Source: Loktanella sp. (GTDB lineage: Bacteria; Pseudomonadota; Alphaproteobacteria; Rhodobacterales; Rhodobacteraceae). Taken from it: a DNA stretch of 64,000 nt. The notes below the pieces were generated by a model, which saw only the letters and a list, made by a program, of their open reading frames with translations, ran no database searches and had not been told where the DNA came from. Within the stretch, counting starts at the first letter, position 1. The number at the start of each line of letters is the position of its first letter. Positions 26,926 to 35,430 of the stretch are shown here, in pieces. The stretch spans positions 1-64,000 of the forward strand of contig JAFPBO010000002.1 in the NCBI GenBank assembly GCA_017390475.1, written 5' to 3'. Position numbers and translations under genes: made by a program.

Positions 26926-27540
26926 CTATGTCTGCGCGGGCTGGCCATCGAAGGTAAAGGTGCAGTCCAATGATTTGGCAATGACCCGCTGCGCATTGGG
27001 CATATCATTGCTTTCTGCGCGCCTTGTGGCAACCGCGCGTGACAAATTCCGGCTGAGCCAGCGTTGAATGAGCCGGGCGCGCAATTCCGGGATCGGGACA
27101 TCAAGCCTGATCGTCAGATCCCACAGGCCCGCAAGCTCGGCCCAGGGGGCCTCGTCAAACATCAGATAATTGCCTTCGGCAATGACAAAACGGGCATTGG
27201 AAGGGACATGGATCGCGCCCGCAATCGACAGATCGCGATGGCGGTCAAACTCCGGGGCATAGACATCCTCGCCCGCCTTGATGGCCTTGATCAGCCTGAT
27301 AAAGCCATGCGCGTCAAACGTGTCGGGCGCGCCCTTGCGCGGCAACATATTGCGCGCTTCAAGCACGGCATTGTCCAGATGGAACCCGTCCATCGGCACA
27401 ACCACCGCCTTGCGCCCGCGACTGGAAAGCCTGCGGGCCAGTTCAGTCGAAAAAATGGTCTTCCCCGCCCCCGGCGCGCCAGTGACCCCGATCAGGGTGC
27501 GCGGTGCGTCCAGATCGACCAGATGGTCGGCGATTTCCAT
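26926..27540 (-). CDS. P-loop nucleoside/small-molecule kinase
   Basis: A 204-residue kinase of the uridine kinase/pantothenate kinase fold. The P-loop GVTGAPGAGKT is near residue 18, followed by PMDGFHLDN and RKGAPDTFDAHGF, a pair of motifs shared by alphaproteobacterial proteins called nucleoside or fructose-type kinases. ATG at 27540 is chosen; a GTG at 27579 would add 13 residues. Substrate unknown. It precedes pgm by 29 bases, which suggests a sugar or nucleotide-sugar role, but this is only context. Confidence 0.75.
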   Translation of the reverse strand: MEIADHLVDLDAPRTLIGVTGAPGAGKTIFSTELARRLSSRGRKAVVVPMDGFHLDNAVLEARNMLPRKGAPDTFDAHGFIRLIKAIKAGEDVYAPEFDRHRDLSIAGAIHVPSNARFVIAEGNYLMFDEAPWAELAGLWDLTIRLDVPIPELRARLIQRWLSRNLSRAVATRRAESNDMPNAQRVIAKSLDCTFTFDGQPAQT

Positions 27541-27800
27541 GACATAACGTGTCGAATTGTTCACAAGATGGCCCACCACTGCCAGTTCATCTTTGCAACC
27601 CTAGCGCGCTTGCCGCGCCAGGGCGAGATTTTTCTATACTGGCAGGTGCAGCTGCCAGATCGATGCAACATACAGATGCGCCTGATAAATTACGGCGCGA
27701 TGACAAGGCTTTACCAAGGCAGCGCAGCGGTGGTCGCGACGCGATGCAGAAAGACAGAGCATATCGCCCATCCGTTTTGCCGTTTGTGAAAATAAATATT

Positions 27801-27824
27801 TATAAAACTAATTTTATAGTTATA
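27801..27824. promoter_or_regulatory. AT-rich palindromic operator before the ArsR gene
   Basis: An imperfect inverted repeat (TATAAAACTA, then TTTTATAGTTATA) just before the ArsR start, in a very AT-rich stretch that also offers -10-like boxes. ArsR-family proteins usually bind such imperfect AT-rich dyads in their own promoter. A similar word (AAATAACTACAAAAC) recurs before the permease start at about 28188-28203. Confidence 0.5.
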
Positions 27825-27832
27825 ACGAGTGC

Positions 27833-28165
27833 ATGAACAATACGAATCCCCACGCCCGTGCGCTTGCCGCCCTTGGCCATGATGCCCGCCTGTCGATCTT
27901 TCGGCTGTTGGTAAAAGCCGGGCCAGAGGGGCTGCGCGTCGGCGAGATCGGTGATCATCTGGGCCTTGCGGCGTCTACGCTGGCACATCATCTGTCGATG
28001 CTGGTGGAGGCCGGGCTGGTGGTGCAGGACAAACAGGGGCGTGAAGTGTTCAACAGCGTCGATTTCGACGCGATGAACCGGCTGGTCGGGTTTCTGACCT
28101 CTGAATGCTGTTCTGGGGTTTCGGCAAAGAGCAACGGCGATAACGCCCGAGTGCGTTGGCTTTAG
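27833..28165 (+). CDS. ArsR-family metalloregulator
   Basis: A 110-residue winged-helix repressor. The recognition helix region LGLAASTLAHHLSMLVEAGLV is characteristic. The usual ELCVCD metal site in the recognition helix is missing; instead a vicinal pair Cys92-Cys93 lies near the C-terminus. This resembles the arsenic-sensing ArsR of Acidithiobacillus ferrooxidans (Cys95, Cys96, Cys102), though the third Cys is not seen. It heads a run of genes with a permease 52 bases downstream, so it probably senses As(III)- or thiol-reactive metal and derepresses the permease. Confidence 0.85.
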   Translation: MNNTNPHARALAALGHDARLSIFRLLVKAGPEGLRVGEIGDHLGLAASTLAHHLSMLVEAGLVVQDKQGREVFNSVDFDAMNRLVGFLTSECCSGVSAKSNGDNARVRWL

Positions 28166-28217
28166 ACGACGTGTAAATTTTTTCGCTGAAAATAACTACA
28201 AAACTAGAGGTGTGGAT

Positions 28218-29267
28218 ATGACTGAAACAACACTACGTCCTGCCAGCCCGCCTACGGTGCTGGCACATCTGTGGCGCGATCAGCGGGTCTGGCTGGCGTC
28301 GGCGCTGATCCTGCTGCTGCTGGCGGTTTTTGATACGGCGCAGGCGGGGGCATCGGCGCTGTTCGCCGGGCAGGCCTTTCTGAACACCGCACCTTTCCTG
28401 ATCCTGTCCATCGGCATTGCCGCATGGGCCGGTGCGACGGGGGCGGATAACCTGATCGCCAAAGCCTTCACCGGTGCGCCCTTGCTGATGATCGGGCTGG
28501 GGGCGCTGGCGGGGGGGCTTTCGCCTTTCTGTTCCTGCGGGGTGATCCCCTTGATCGCGGCCTTGCTGGCGATGGGCGTGCCGTTGTCTGCGGTCATGGC
28601 GTTCTGGCTGGCCTCGCCGATCATGGACCCGTCGATGTTCGTGCTGACCGCTGGTGTGCTGGGCTGGGAATTTGCCGTCGCCAAGACCTTCGCCGCCATC
28701 GGGCTGGGCATCTTTGGCGGGTTGACGGTGCATTTGCTGGCGCGCGGCGGGGCGTTCACCGACCCATTGCGGGCAGGGATCGGCAATGGCGGTTGCGGTG
28801 GCGCAAGGGTCCGCGCCCCCAAACCCGTCGTCTGGCGTTTCTGGCAAGAGGCCGAGCGGCGCGCGAAATTCGCCAAAACCGCGCTGACCACAACGCTGTT
28901 TCTGGCGAAATGGCTGGTGCTGGCCTTTATCCTCGAAAGCCTGATGCTGGCGTGGATTCCTGCGGAAACCGTGACTGCGGCGCTGGGCGGTGAAGGTATC
29001 CTGCCGATCCTGATTGCGACCGTGGTCGGTGTGCCGGCCTATCTGAACGGCTATGCTGCGCTGCCTTTGGTCGGCGGGCTGATCGGGCAGGGGATGGCGC
29101 CGGGGGCCGGTCTTGCCTTTCTGGTCGCCGGTGGCGTCACCTCGATCCCTGCGGCGATGGCCGTCTGGGCGCTGGCGAAACCGCAGGTCTTTGTGCTCTA
29201 TCTCGGGCTGTCCTTGACGGGGGCTTTCGCGGTGGGTCTGCTGTTCCAACTCTGGGTGAACTTATGA
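28218..29267 (+). CDS. DUF318-type permease (ArsP/SO_0444 group)
   Basis: A 349-residue inner-membrane protein with about eight to ten hydrophobic segments. The motif SPFCSCGVIPLIAALLAMGVP is typical of the DUF318 permeases, which include ArsP (efflux of trivalent organoarsenicals) and SO_0444-type metal exporters. ATG at 28218 has AGAGG seven bases before it; the GTG at 28212 is too close. Pairing with an ArsR regulator supports metal or arsenical efflux, but the substrate is not proven. It overlaps the next gene by ATGA. Confidence 0.8.
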   Translation: MTETTLRPASPPTVLAHLWRDQRVWLASALILLLLAVFDTAQAGASALFAGQAFLNTAPFLILSIGIAAWAGATGADNLIAKAFTGAPLLMIGLGALAGGLSPFCSCGVIPLIAALLAMGVPLSAVMAFWLASPIMDPSMFVLTAGVLGWEFAVAKTFAAIGLGIFGGLTVHLLARGGAFTDPLRAGIGNGGCGGARVRAPKPVVWRFWQEAERRAKFAKTALTTTLFLAKWLVLAFILESLMLAWIPAETVTAALGGEGILPILIATVVGVPAYLNGYAALPLVGGLIGQGMAPGAGLAFLVAGGVTSIPAAMAVWALAKPQVFVLYLGLSLTGAFAVGLLFQLWVNL

Positions 29268-30100
29268 GAACGCTGAACGTCACAATTGCAGGGCCAGTGC
29301 ATGATCCGCTGCTGGCACCGACCGGCACCGCCACGCCCTATGAGACTGTCACCTGCCTGTCTGTCACCGGGGGTGAGATTGTCGCCGTGACCACCGAGCC
29401 GGAACTGGCACTGGGGGCCGCGCTGATCCAGCCGCAGGGCGGACCGGTGACGTTGCATTACGCCATCGATGCGCCCGGTGAGTATCCAGAGGCCGCATTT
29501 GCCCCGCGCGCCAACCGCTATACCAGCGCCGCAGCGGCGCTAGCAGAGGCCAGCCGCGCCATCGCGCAACAGGCAGGCGGCGGGCGCGCCGGGATCGCCG
29601 CCCTGGTGGCCGAGGCCGAGGCGCGGTTTGCCTATGCCCATCCCAAGCGGAAATTCAACGATGGGATGGATACGGTGCCCTATCTGTCCTGTGGGCTGAC
29701 CGAAGGGTCCTGCGTCGATATCAATACCTATCTGGTCGCCAGTCTGCGCGCGGCTGGTTATGAAGCCGCTTATATCTATGGCTATTTCTTTCCGCAGGAA
29801 CGCGGCGGCATGACAGATGATGGCCATTGCTGGGTGGTCACGCGCCATGCGGGCGAAGTGCTGGAATGGGACATTGCCCATCACCTCAAGGCCAATCTTG
29901 GGCCGACGCGGGCAGGGTTGAACCCACGCCGGGGTGAACGTGTGGCGCTGACCCATTCGATGGGGCATTGCTACGATCTGCCCGGCGGTCCTGTCGCGCT
30001 GAAGCTGCTGGGTGAACCCATGCTGCTGGCAGCGGAGGCCGCACCGGCCTACACCAGCCTTGTCGCGCGGCTTTCACCTGTCGCACCAACTGCCACGTAA
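29264..30100 (+). CDS. Transglutaminase-like protein
   Basis: A 278-residue protein with a transglutaminase core. The likely triad is Cys in TEGSCVDINTYLVAS, His in TDDGHCWVVTRHAG and Asp in VLEWDIAHHLK. The N-terminal 90 residues form a beta-rich domain as in bacterial transglutaminase-like proteins. No signal peptide. It overlaps the permease gene by ATGA, so the two are coupled. The reaction may be proteolytic rather than crosslinking, and the link to the permease is unexplained. Confidence 0.8.
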   Translation: MRTLNVTIAGPVHDPLLAPTGTATPYETVTCLSVTGGEIVAVTTEPELALGAALIQPQGGPVTLHYAIDAPGEYPEAAFAPRANRYTSAAAALAEASRAIAQQAGGGRAGIAALVAEAEARFAYAHPKRKFNDGMDTVPYLSCGLTEGSCVDINTYLVASLRAAGYEAAYIYGYFFPQERGGMTDDGHCWVVTRHAGEVLEWDIAHHLKANLGPTRAGLNPRRGERVALTHSMGHCYDLPGGPVALKLLGEPMLLAAEAAPAYTSLVARLSPVAPTAT

Positions 30101-30119
30101 TCCCCGCGAAGGTTCCCTG

Positions 30120-31280
30120 ATGATCGCAAGACTATCCTCTGCCCGCCGCGGCCTCACCGTCGCCGCGCTGGGCACGTCGCAGACCATCAGTTGGGCGTCG
30201 AGCTATTATATTCCTGCCGTTCTGGCCGTGCCGATGGCGCAGAGTTTCGACCTGTCGCCGGTCTGGGTCTTTGGTGCGTTTTCCATGGCGATGGTGGTTT
30301 CCGCTATGGTCGGCCCTTGGGCGGGCGCGCGGATCGACGGGTTCGGCGGGCGCGGGGTGTTGATGCTGTCGAACCTGATCTTTGCCGCAGGGCTGTGCCT
30401 GCTGGCGGCGGCCCCGGTGCCGGCGATGCTGTATCTTGGCTGGGCGGTAATCGGCTTTGGCATGGGGATCGGCCTGTATGAGGCGGGGTTTGCCACGCTT
30501 GCAGGTATTTATGGCAAGAATGCACGCGGCCCGATCACCGGGATCACGCTGATCGCAGGCTTTGCCAGCACGGTGGGTTGGCCGCTGTCGGGCATCATGC
30601 TGGCGACATGGGGCTGGCGCGAGGCCTGTCTGGGCTGGGCGCTGATCCATATCCTGATCGCCCTGCCGCTGAACGCCTGGTTGCCACGGGGCAGCGAGGC
30701 CTTGCCGAAACCCGCCACGCCGGAACCCGCAGGCAAGCCGCCGTCGCGGTTTGCGCTTTATGTGCTGGGCTTTGTCTTTGCGGTGACATGGTTCAATTCC
30801 ACCGCGATGGCTGCCCATCTGCCGGGCCTGTTGCAGGCGGCGGGGGCCAGCACCGCAATGGCGATTGCGGCAGGCGCGCTGATCGGCCCGGCGCAGGTTG
30901 CGGCACGGGTGCTGGAATTCGGGCTGTTGCGGCGCTTTCATCCCTTGGCCTCGACCCGGCTGGCGGCGGCGGCGCATCCGGTGGCGGCGGTTGCGCTGAT
31001 CAGCTTTGGCGGGCCGGCGGCCTATGTTTTCGCGATTTTGCATGGGGCGGGCAATGGGATCATGACGATTGCCAAGGGCACGCTGCCGCTGTCGCTGTTT
31101 GGCGCTGCGGGTTACGGGCAGCGGCTGGGGTGGCTGAATGCGCCCGGGCGGATCAGCCAGGCGGCGGCACCGCTGATTTTTGGTGCGGCGCTGACCGCCT
31201 GGGGGGTGCATGCGATCTGGCTGACGGCGGGGCTGGGGGTTCTGGCGCTGATTGCCTTGCTGATCCTGAAACGCAACTAG
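30120..31280 (+). CDS. MFS transporter
   Basis: A 386-residue major facilitator protein with about twelve membrane segments. GAFSMAMVVSAMVGPWAGARIDGFGGRGVL carries the MFS loop motif in diverged form (split here as GARIDGFGGRG). It lies 19 bases after the transglutaminase gene, in the same run of plus-strand genes. The ATG at 30120 gives a normal N-terminus; a longer frame overlaps the upstream gene. Substrate unknown; with an ArsR regulator nearby an efflux role is possible. Confidence 0.8.
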   Translation: MIARLSSARRGLTVAALGTSQTISWASSYYIPAVLAVPMAQSFDLSPVWVFGAFSMAMVVSAMVGPWAGARIDGFGGRGVLMLSNLIFAAGLCLLAAAPVPAMLYLGWAVIGFGMGIGLYEAGFATLAGIYGKNARGPITGITLIAGFASTVGWPLSGIMLATWGWREACLGWALIHILIALPLNAWLPRGSEALPKPATPEPAGKPPSRFALYVLGFVFAVTWFNSTAMAAHLPGLLQAAGASTAMAIAAGALIGPAQVAARVLEFGLLRRFHPLASTRLAAAAHPVAAVALISFGGPAAYVFAILHGAGNGIMTIAKGTLPLSLFGAAGYGQRLGWLNAPGRISQAAAPLIFGAALTAWGVHAIWLTAGLGVLALIALLILKRN

Positions 31281-31378
31281 CGTAAAAGTTGTGCGTGACC
31301 GGATCGTGACTTGACCTTTGCCCTTGCGGACGGGATACCAAGCCCCTGTCGCAAATGTAGGGCAAAGAGGCGTTTTTG

Positions 31379-34180
31379 ATGATCGACTACCCCAAAGGCA
31401 ATGTTCCCGCACAAATCGCCCTTGCCTTGCAGGACCATGCCGACAGGATCGCGATCAAAGATGCCGATCTGACGCTGACCTATGGGCAATTGGCCGATTG
31501 CATCGCAAGGCTGGGTGAAAACCTTCCCCGCGGGGAAGTTGCCGTCTTCGGCAAACCGACGGCGCTGTTTGGTGCGGCAGTGATGGCCTGCGTGGTTCTG
31601 GGGCGGCCTTTCGTGCATCTGGACCCGGCGATGCCGGATGAGGTGCTGCGCAATATCCTGTCGGAACTGGATATTGATGTGGTGCTGCTGTCGGAGGCTG
31701 CGAGGCCCGGCCAGATCCCTGACCATTGCCGCCACGTCGATGTCGCGCAGGTCATCGCGGGCTTTGCCGATGCGCCCGCCGCACCCGTCCAAGCCGCCGC
31801 TGTCGCGGCTGATGACATCATTTATCTGGTCGCCACATCCGGCACGACGGGCAAGCCCAAATGCATCCCGGTGACCCATGACGCGGCCTATCTGTCGTAT
31901 ATGTGGCGCGACGCTTATACGCCCTATGCGCCGGGTGATGTGGTGGGTGTCTATATCTTTGCGATCTGGGAAATGTTCCGGCCCTTGCGCGATGGTGCCG
32001 CGGTGTGTTTTCCGCGCATGGCGGAGCTGATGAACCCCGAAGCGTTGCGTGGGTTCTTGGTCCGGCATCAGGTGACCGAGATGCTGTTCACGCCGTCGGC
32101 CATTGACAAGACGTTGCAGGGGTGGGGGGCAGGCGCGTCCGAAGGACACGCCCTACGGCGTATCATCCTGAATGGGGAGGTCGTCACCGATGATCTGGTT
32201 GCTGTGGCAGAAGATAAACTGCCCGGTGTAACTGTCTGGAACTTATATTCAATTTGTGAAACGCATGATATCTGCATGACGCAGGTTTCCGGCCAGTCTG
32301 GGCCGCGCCAGACCGGCAGTGTTGGTAAGGCGATGCCCTATCTGACGCCTGTCGTGCTGGACGATCACGATCAGCCTTGCCCGCCCGGCACGCCGGGTCT
32401 GTTGCATTTTGAGGGGCCAAGGATGCTCGGCCCCGGTTATATCAACCGGCCCGAGGAAACCGCGCTGCGGTTCCGTGAACTGAACATCGACGGGCGTGTC
32501 GCGCGGCTCTATGACACTGGCGATCAGGGCTATGTCACTGACGATGGCACGATCTTCGTGCTGGGCCGGGTGGCGCATATGCTCAAGCTGCGGGGGCATT
32601 CGATCCAGACGCGGGAATTGACGGAGTCCCTGCATGGGTTCCTGCAGTTCAGCACCGCAGTGCCTTGGGTGCAGGATGTGCCGGGGCAGGGCAAGGTGCT
32701 GGTGTTCTATTATTGCGCTGATGATGCGCAGGCGGCTGCGAACCAGCGGCAATGGGGGATAGAGGCAGGGCAAATGCGCATGCCCGCCAGCCTGTCGCAG
32801 GCGTTGCGCGCGGAATTGCCGGCCTATTGCATCCCAAGCTATCTGGTGCGGCTGGATGCACTGCCGCTGCATCCGGTGTCGGGCAAATGCGATTACAAGG
32901 CCTTGCCCGCGATTGAAGCTATGGCCGATGTGGCCGATGCCGACGTGATCCCGACAATTGCGCAGGCGGCTGCGGTGATGGGCTGTTCTGCCAGCACACT
33001 CGACCCTGATCTGTCGTTTCATGACCAAGGCGGGGATTCCCTGATGGCGGTGACCCTGCTGCTGGCGCTGGAAGAGGTTTATGGCCGCCCCGTCGATTTC
33101 GATTTCGCGCTGAATGTGCCGCTGGGCCGGTTGCATGACCTGCTGTTGGACGCAGTGCCGATGGCGCAAGCGCAAGGCCAGTTCGACCGCCCCGGTATCC
33201 TGCTGACGGGGGCGACCGGGTTTCTGGGTAGTCGCGTTCTGGCCGCCGCTGCGCGTAGTTTGCCAGAGGGCGAGGTGATCTATTGCCTGATCCGCCCCAA
33301 ACGCCGCGATCCGTTGGAACGGCTCCATGCCATTGCCACAGAGCAGGGGGTGGATTCCGCGAGACTGGTGCTGGTGCCTGCGTCGATTGACGATGAACGT
33401 TTCGCGCTGACGGACGCCGATTATGCCAGCCTTGCGCGCAACACCCGGCAGGTCATCCATTGCGCGGCGATGGTGAACCTCGCCGTGGACCGGGATCATA
33501 TGGAAAGCTGGTCCAAGGCGGGGATCAGCAATATCTTGCAATTCTGCGCCGATGCCGGGGCGGATCTGCGGTTTTCCTCCTCGACAGCGGTCTTTGCCGA
33601 TCAGGGCGGGCGCTATCCCGAAGGGCCGACCACGGCCTATCCGCAAATCTCCGGCTATGGCGCGGCCAAGGTCGCGGCGGAGGCGTTGATTGCGGAGTCA
33701 GGTGTCGATGCGGCAGTGGTGCGGCTGCCGTCGCTTTACGATCTGGGCAATCCCAATCCGAACGATATCTATGAAATCATTATGAAAGCCTGCGCGCAGA
33801 TGCAGGCGGTCCCCGAGGGCCTGACCTTCCGCATGATCGCTGTGCAGGCGGCGGCGCGGTTCCTTGCCGATCTGCCAAAGGCGGAAGGGGTGCGCTGTTT
33901 CAACCTGACGCCTGATATCTATGCGACAGCCCCTGCCATGCCGGTGCTGCCGGCGGATCAATGGCTGCGTGAAGCGCCCCTGTCCGAGGGGGAACGCGCT
34001 CTGATCAACGCTGATCTGTCTGTCTTGCAGGCGACGGCCACGCTGACCCATGACGCGGCAAGCGCGGCTTGGCAGCAGATCACAGGTGAAGTTTTTACAG
34101 CAGTTTCTGACCCCGCAGCCCTGATCAAAGCCCGGCTTGGGAGCGTTTCACATCACCATAATGACCCGGCATTGACCTGA
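31379..34180 (+). CDS. Adenylation-carrier-thioester reductase enzyme
   Basis: A 933-residue NRPS-like enzyme with three domains and no condensation domain. Residues 1-490 are an AMP-forming adenylation domain (ATSGTTGKPK near 153; IWEMF; YDTGDQGY; the late Lys in HPVSGKCDYKAL). About 530-590 is a carrier domain with the phosphopantetheine Ser in DQGGDSL near 551. About 605-933 is a thioester reductase (GATGFLGSRV; YGAAK as the Tyr-Lys pair). It should activate an acid, hold it as a thioester and release an aldehyde or alcohol. In the A4 region the Asp that binds an alpha-amino group is replaced by Ile (YIFAIWEMF against FDxSVWEMF), which suggests a carboxylic, aryl or keto acid substrate. 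A palindromic repeat is embedded in frame (31518-31540). ATG at 31379 has CAAAGAGG before it. Aminoadipate reductase and carboxylic acid reductase are the nearest named types. Confidence 0.88.
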   Translation: MIDYPKGNVPAQIALALQDHADRIAIKDADLTLTYGQLADCIARLGENLPRGEVAVFGKPTALFGAAVMACVVLGRPFVHLDPAMPDEVLRNILSELDIDVVLLSEAARPGQIPDHCRHVDVAQVIAGFADAPAAPVQAAAVAADDIIYLVATSGTTGKPKCIPVTHDAAYLSYMWRDAYTPYAPGDVVGVYIFAIWEMFRPLRDGAAVCFPRMAELMNPEALRGFLVRHQVTEMLFTPSAIDKTLQGWGAGASEGHALRRIILNGEVVTDDLVAVAEDKLPGVTVWNLYSICETHDICMTQVSGQSGPRQTGSVGKAMPYLTPVVLDDHDQPCPPGTPGLLHFEGPRMLGPGYINRPEETALRFRELNIDGRVARLYDTGDQGYVTDDGTIFVLGRVAHMLKLRGHSIQTRELTESLHGFLQFSTAVPWVQDVPGQGKVLVFYYCADDAQAAANQRQWGIEAGQMRMPASLSQALRAELPAYCIPSYLVRLDALPLHPVSGKCDYKALPAIEAMADVADADVIPTIAQAAAVMGCSASTLDPDLSFHDQGGDSLMAVTLLLALEEVYGRPVDFDFALNVPLGRLHDLLLDAVPMAQAQGQFDRPGILLTGATGFLGSRVLAAAARSLPEGEVIYCLIRPKRRDPLERLHAIATEQGVDSARLVLVPASIDDERFALTDADYASLARNTRQVIHCAAMVNLAVDRDHMESWSKAGISNILQFCADAGADLRFSSSTAVFADQGGRYPEGPTTAYPQISGYGAAKVAAEALIAESGVDAAVVRLPSLYDLGNPNPNDIYEIIMKACAQMQAVPEGLTFRMIAVQAAARFLADLPKAEGVRCFNLTPDIYATAPAMPVLPADQWLREAPLSEGERALINADLSVLQATATLTHDAASAAWQQITGEVFTAVSDPAALIKARLGSVSHHHNDPALT
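31518..31540. repeat. SacII-centred palindrome inside a coding sequence
   Basis: The sequence AACCTTCCCCGCGGGGAAG, the same repeat as at 8792-8848 and 25137-25212, lies within the adenylation domain gene. It is read in frame as ENLPRGEVA and keeps the frame open, so the element has been accommodated in a surface loop near residues 47-54 of the enzyme. Confidence 0.8.
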
Positions 34181-34917
34181 ATATCTTCCATCGTGATCGC
34201 GCGGCCTGCGTCGCTGACCAGAAAGGCGGCCAGTTCGGCGATTTCTTCTGGCTGGACCAATGCGCCCTGCGGGTTCGAGGCCTCGTATTTCGCCCGGACC
34301 TCGGCACGTGACGCGCCGGTTTCGGCGATCTCCTGATCGATGAATTGCTTGAGCATCTCGGTTTCCACCCAGGTCGGGCTGATGCTGACGCAGGTGACGC
34401 CATGCGCAGCGCCTTCAAGGCTGACACAGCGGCCCAGCCCCAACAGCCCGGCCTTTGACGCGCAATAGGCGGCGTTGCTGGGCATCCCCTGATGGGCTGC
34501 GACCGAGGCCAGATTGACGATCCGTCCCCAGCCGCGTGATTTCATGCCGGGGAACACGGCGCGGATCATCTTGAACGTGCCGGTCAGATTGGTGTCGATG
34601 GTCGCATCCCACAGATCATCGGGGTGATCGATAACGGGGGATTCTTCATAAACACCGGCGGTGTTGATCAGGATATCGACCTGCCCATGCGCGGCGACAA
34701 CCTGCGCGACAAAGCTGTTCACGCTGTCAGTGTCGCGCACGTCCAGTGCGGCGACCATGACCGGCGCGCCTATAGCCTCATGCAGCCCTGCGACTGCCGC
34801 TTCATCCCCGCCGCGCCGCGCACCGATGCAGATGGTCACGCCGTCACTGTGCAATTTGCGCGCTATCGCAAGGCCCATGCCCGATAATCCGCCGGTGATG
34901 ATGGCTGTTCTGGTCAT
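34153..34917 (-). CDS. Short-chain dehydrogenase/reductase
   Basis: A 254-residue classical SDR. The nucleotide loop TGGLSGMGLAIA, the NTAG-type motif (ILINTAGVYEE), the catalytic Ser (VNLASVAAHQG) and YCASK (Tyr-x-x-x-Lys) are present. It is most like 3-hydroxyacyl or polyol dehydrogenases. Its last 28 bases overlap the end of the adenylation-carrier-reductase gene on the other strand. It could reduce the aldehyde made by that enzyme, but convergent transcription argues against a simple operon. Confidence 0.85.
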   Translation of the reverse strand: MTRTAIITGGLSGMGLAIARKLHSDGVTICIGARRGGDEAAVAGLHEAIGAPVMVAALDVRDTDSVNSFVAQVVAAHGQVDILINTAGVYEESPVIDHPDDLWDATIDTNLTGTFKMIRAVFPGMKSRGWGRIVNLASVAAHQGMPSNAAYCASKAGLLGLGRCVSLEGAAHGVTCVSISPTWVETEMLKQFIDQEIAETGASRAEVRAKYEASNPQGALVQPEEIAELAAFLVSDAGRAITMEDIQVNAGSLW

Positions 34918-34992
34918 GATATCCTGCCTGTGCTGCTGCGTTGTTGCCCCCTTATGTCCCGATCAGGGCACAGGTTTCAACCAAAGCGGGCT

Positions 34993-35352
34993 TTATTCGG
35001 CGCGCTGCGCCATGATCTGCGCCAGGTTATCCTCGATACAGGCGGCGAGCGCGTGAACCTTCGCCGCCACCTCTACCCCCAGGGGTGTCAGATCATATTC
35101 CACATGCGGCGGCACCACCGGATGCGCAGTGCGGCGGACAAAGCCGTCTTCCTCCAACAGCCGCAGGGATTGCGTCAGCATCCGTTCCGACACCCCGCCG
35201 ATCCGGCGGCGCAGGGCGCTGAACCGTAAGGTGCCGTCCTGCAGGGCGATCAGCACCAGCACGCCCCAGCGGCTGGTCACATGGTTCAAGACCTGCCGCG
35301 ACGGGCAGCGGTCGTTGAGGACATCGGGGGTCAGGTCTTTGGCCATTTTCAT
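34993..35352 (-). CDS. HxlR-family regulator
   Basis: A 119-residue winged-helix regulator. The N-terminal Cys of RCPSRQVL is the conserved redox-sensitive Cys of this family (YodB, HypR, QorR). The helix-turn-helix HVTSRWGVLVLIALQDG and the wing GVSERMLTQSLRLLEEDGFV are typical. ATG at 35352 or 35346. It is divergent from a QorB-like gene 78 bases away, the arrangement of E. coli ytfH-ytfG and of QorR-Qor2, so it probably represses that gene and its own until the Cys is oxidised. Confidence 0.88.
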   Translation of the reverse strand: MKMAKDLTPDVLNDRCPSRQVLNHVTSRWGVLVLIALQDGTLRFSALRRRIGGVSERMLTQSLRLLEEDGFVRRTAHPVVPPHVEYDLTPLGVEVAAKVHALAACIEDNLAQIMAQRAE

Positions 35353-35373
35353 ACTTACAAATATGTGGGTACT
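35352..35373. promoter_or_regulatory. Candidate HxlR operator
   Basis: TACTTACAAAT-ATGTGGGTACT is an imperfect dyad overlapping the hxlR start codon. Read on the minus strand it contains ATTTGTAAGTA, which resembles the operators of Cys-based HxlR repressors such as YodB. The reading is tentative. Confidence 0.4.
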
Positions 35374-35430
35374 TCCTTTTCGTGCGTATGCCGTTATCTG
35401 TTTGGTGTCAATCAATGAACGGAGCTTTCC

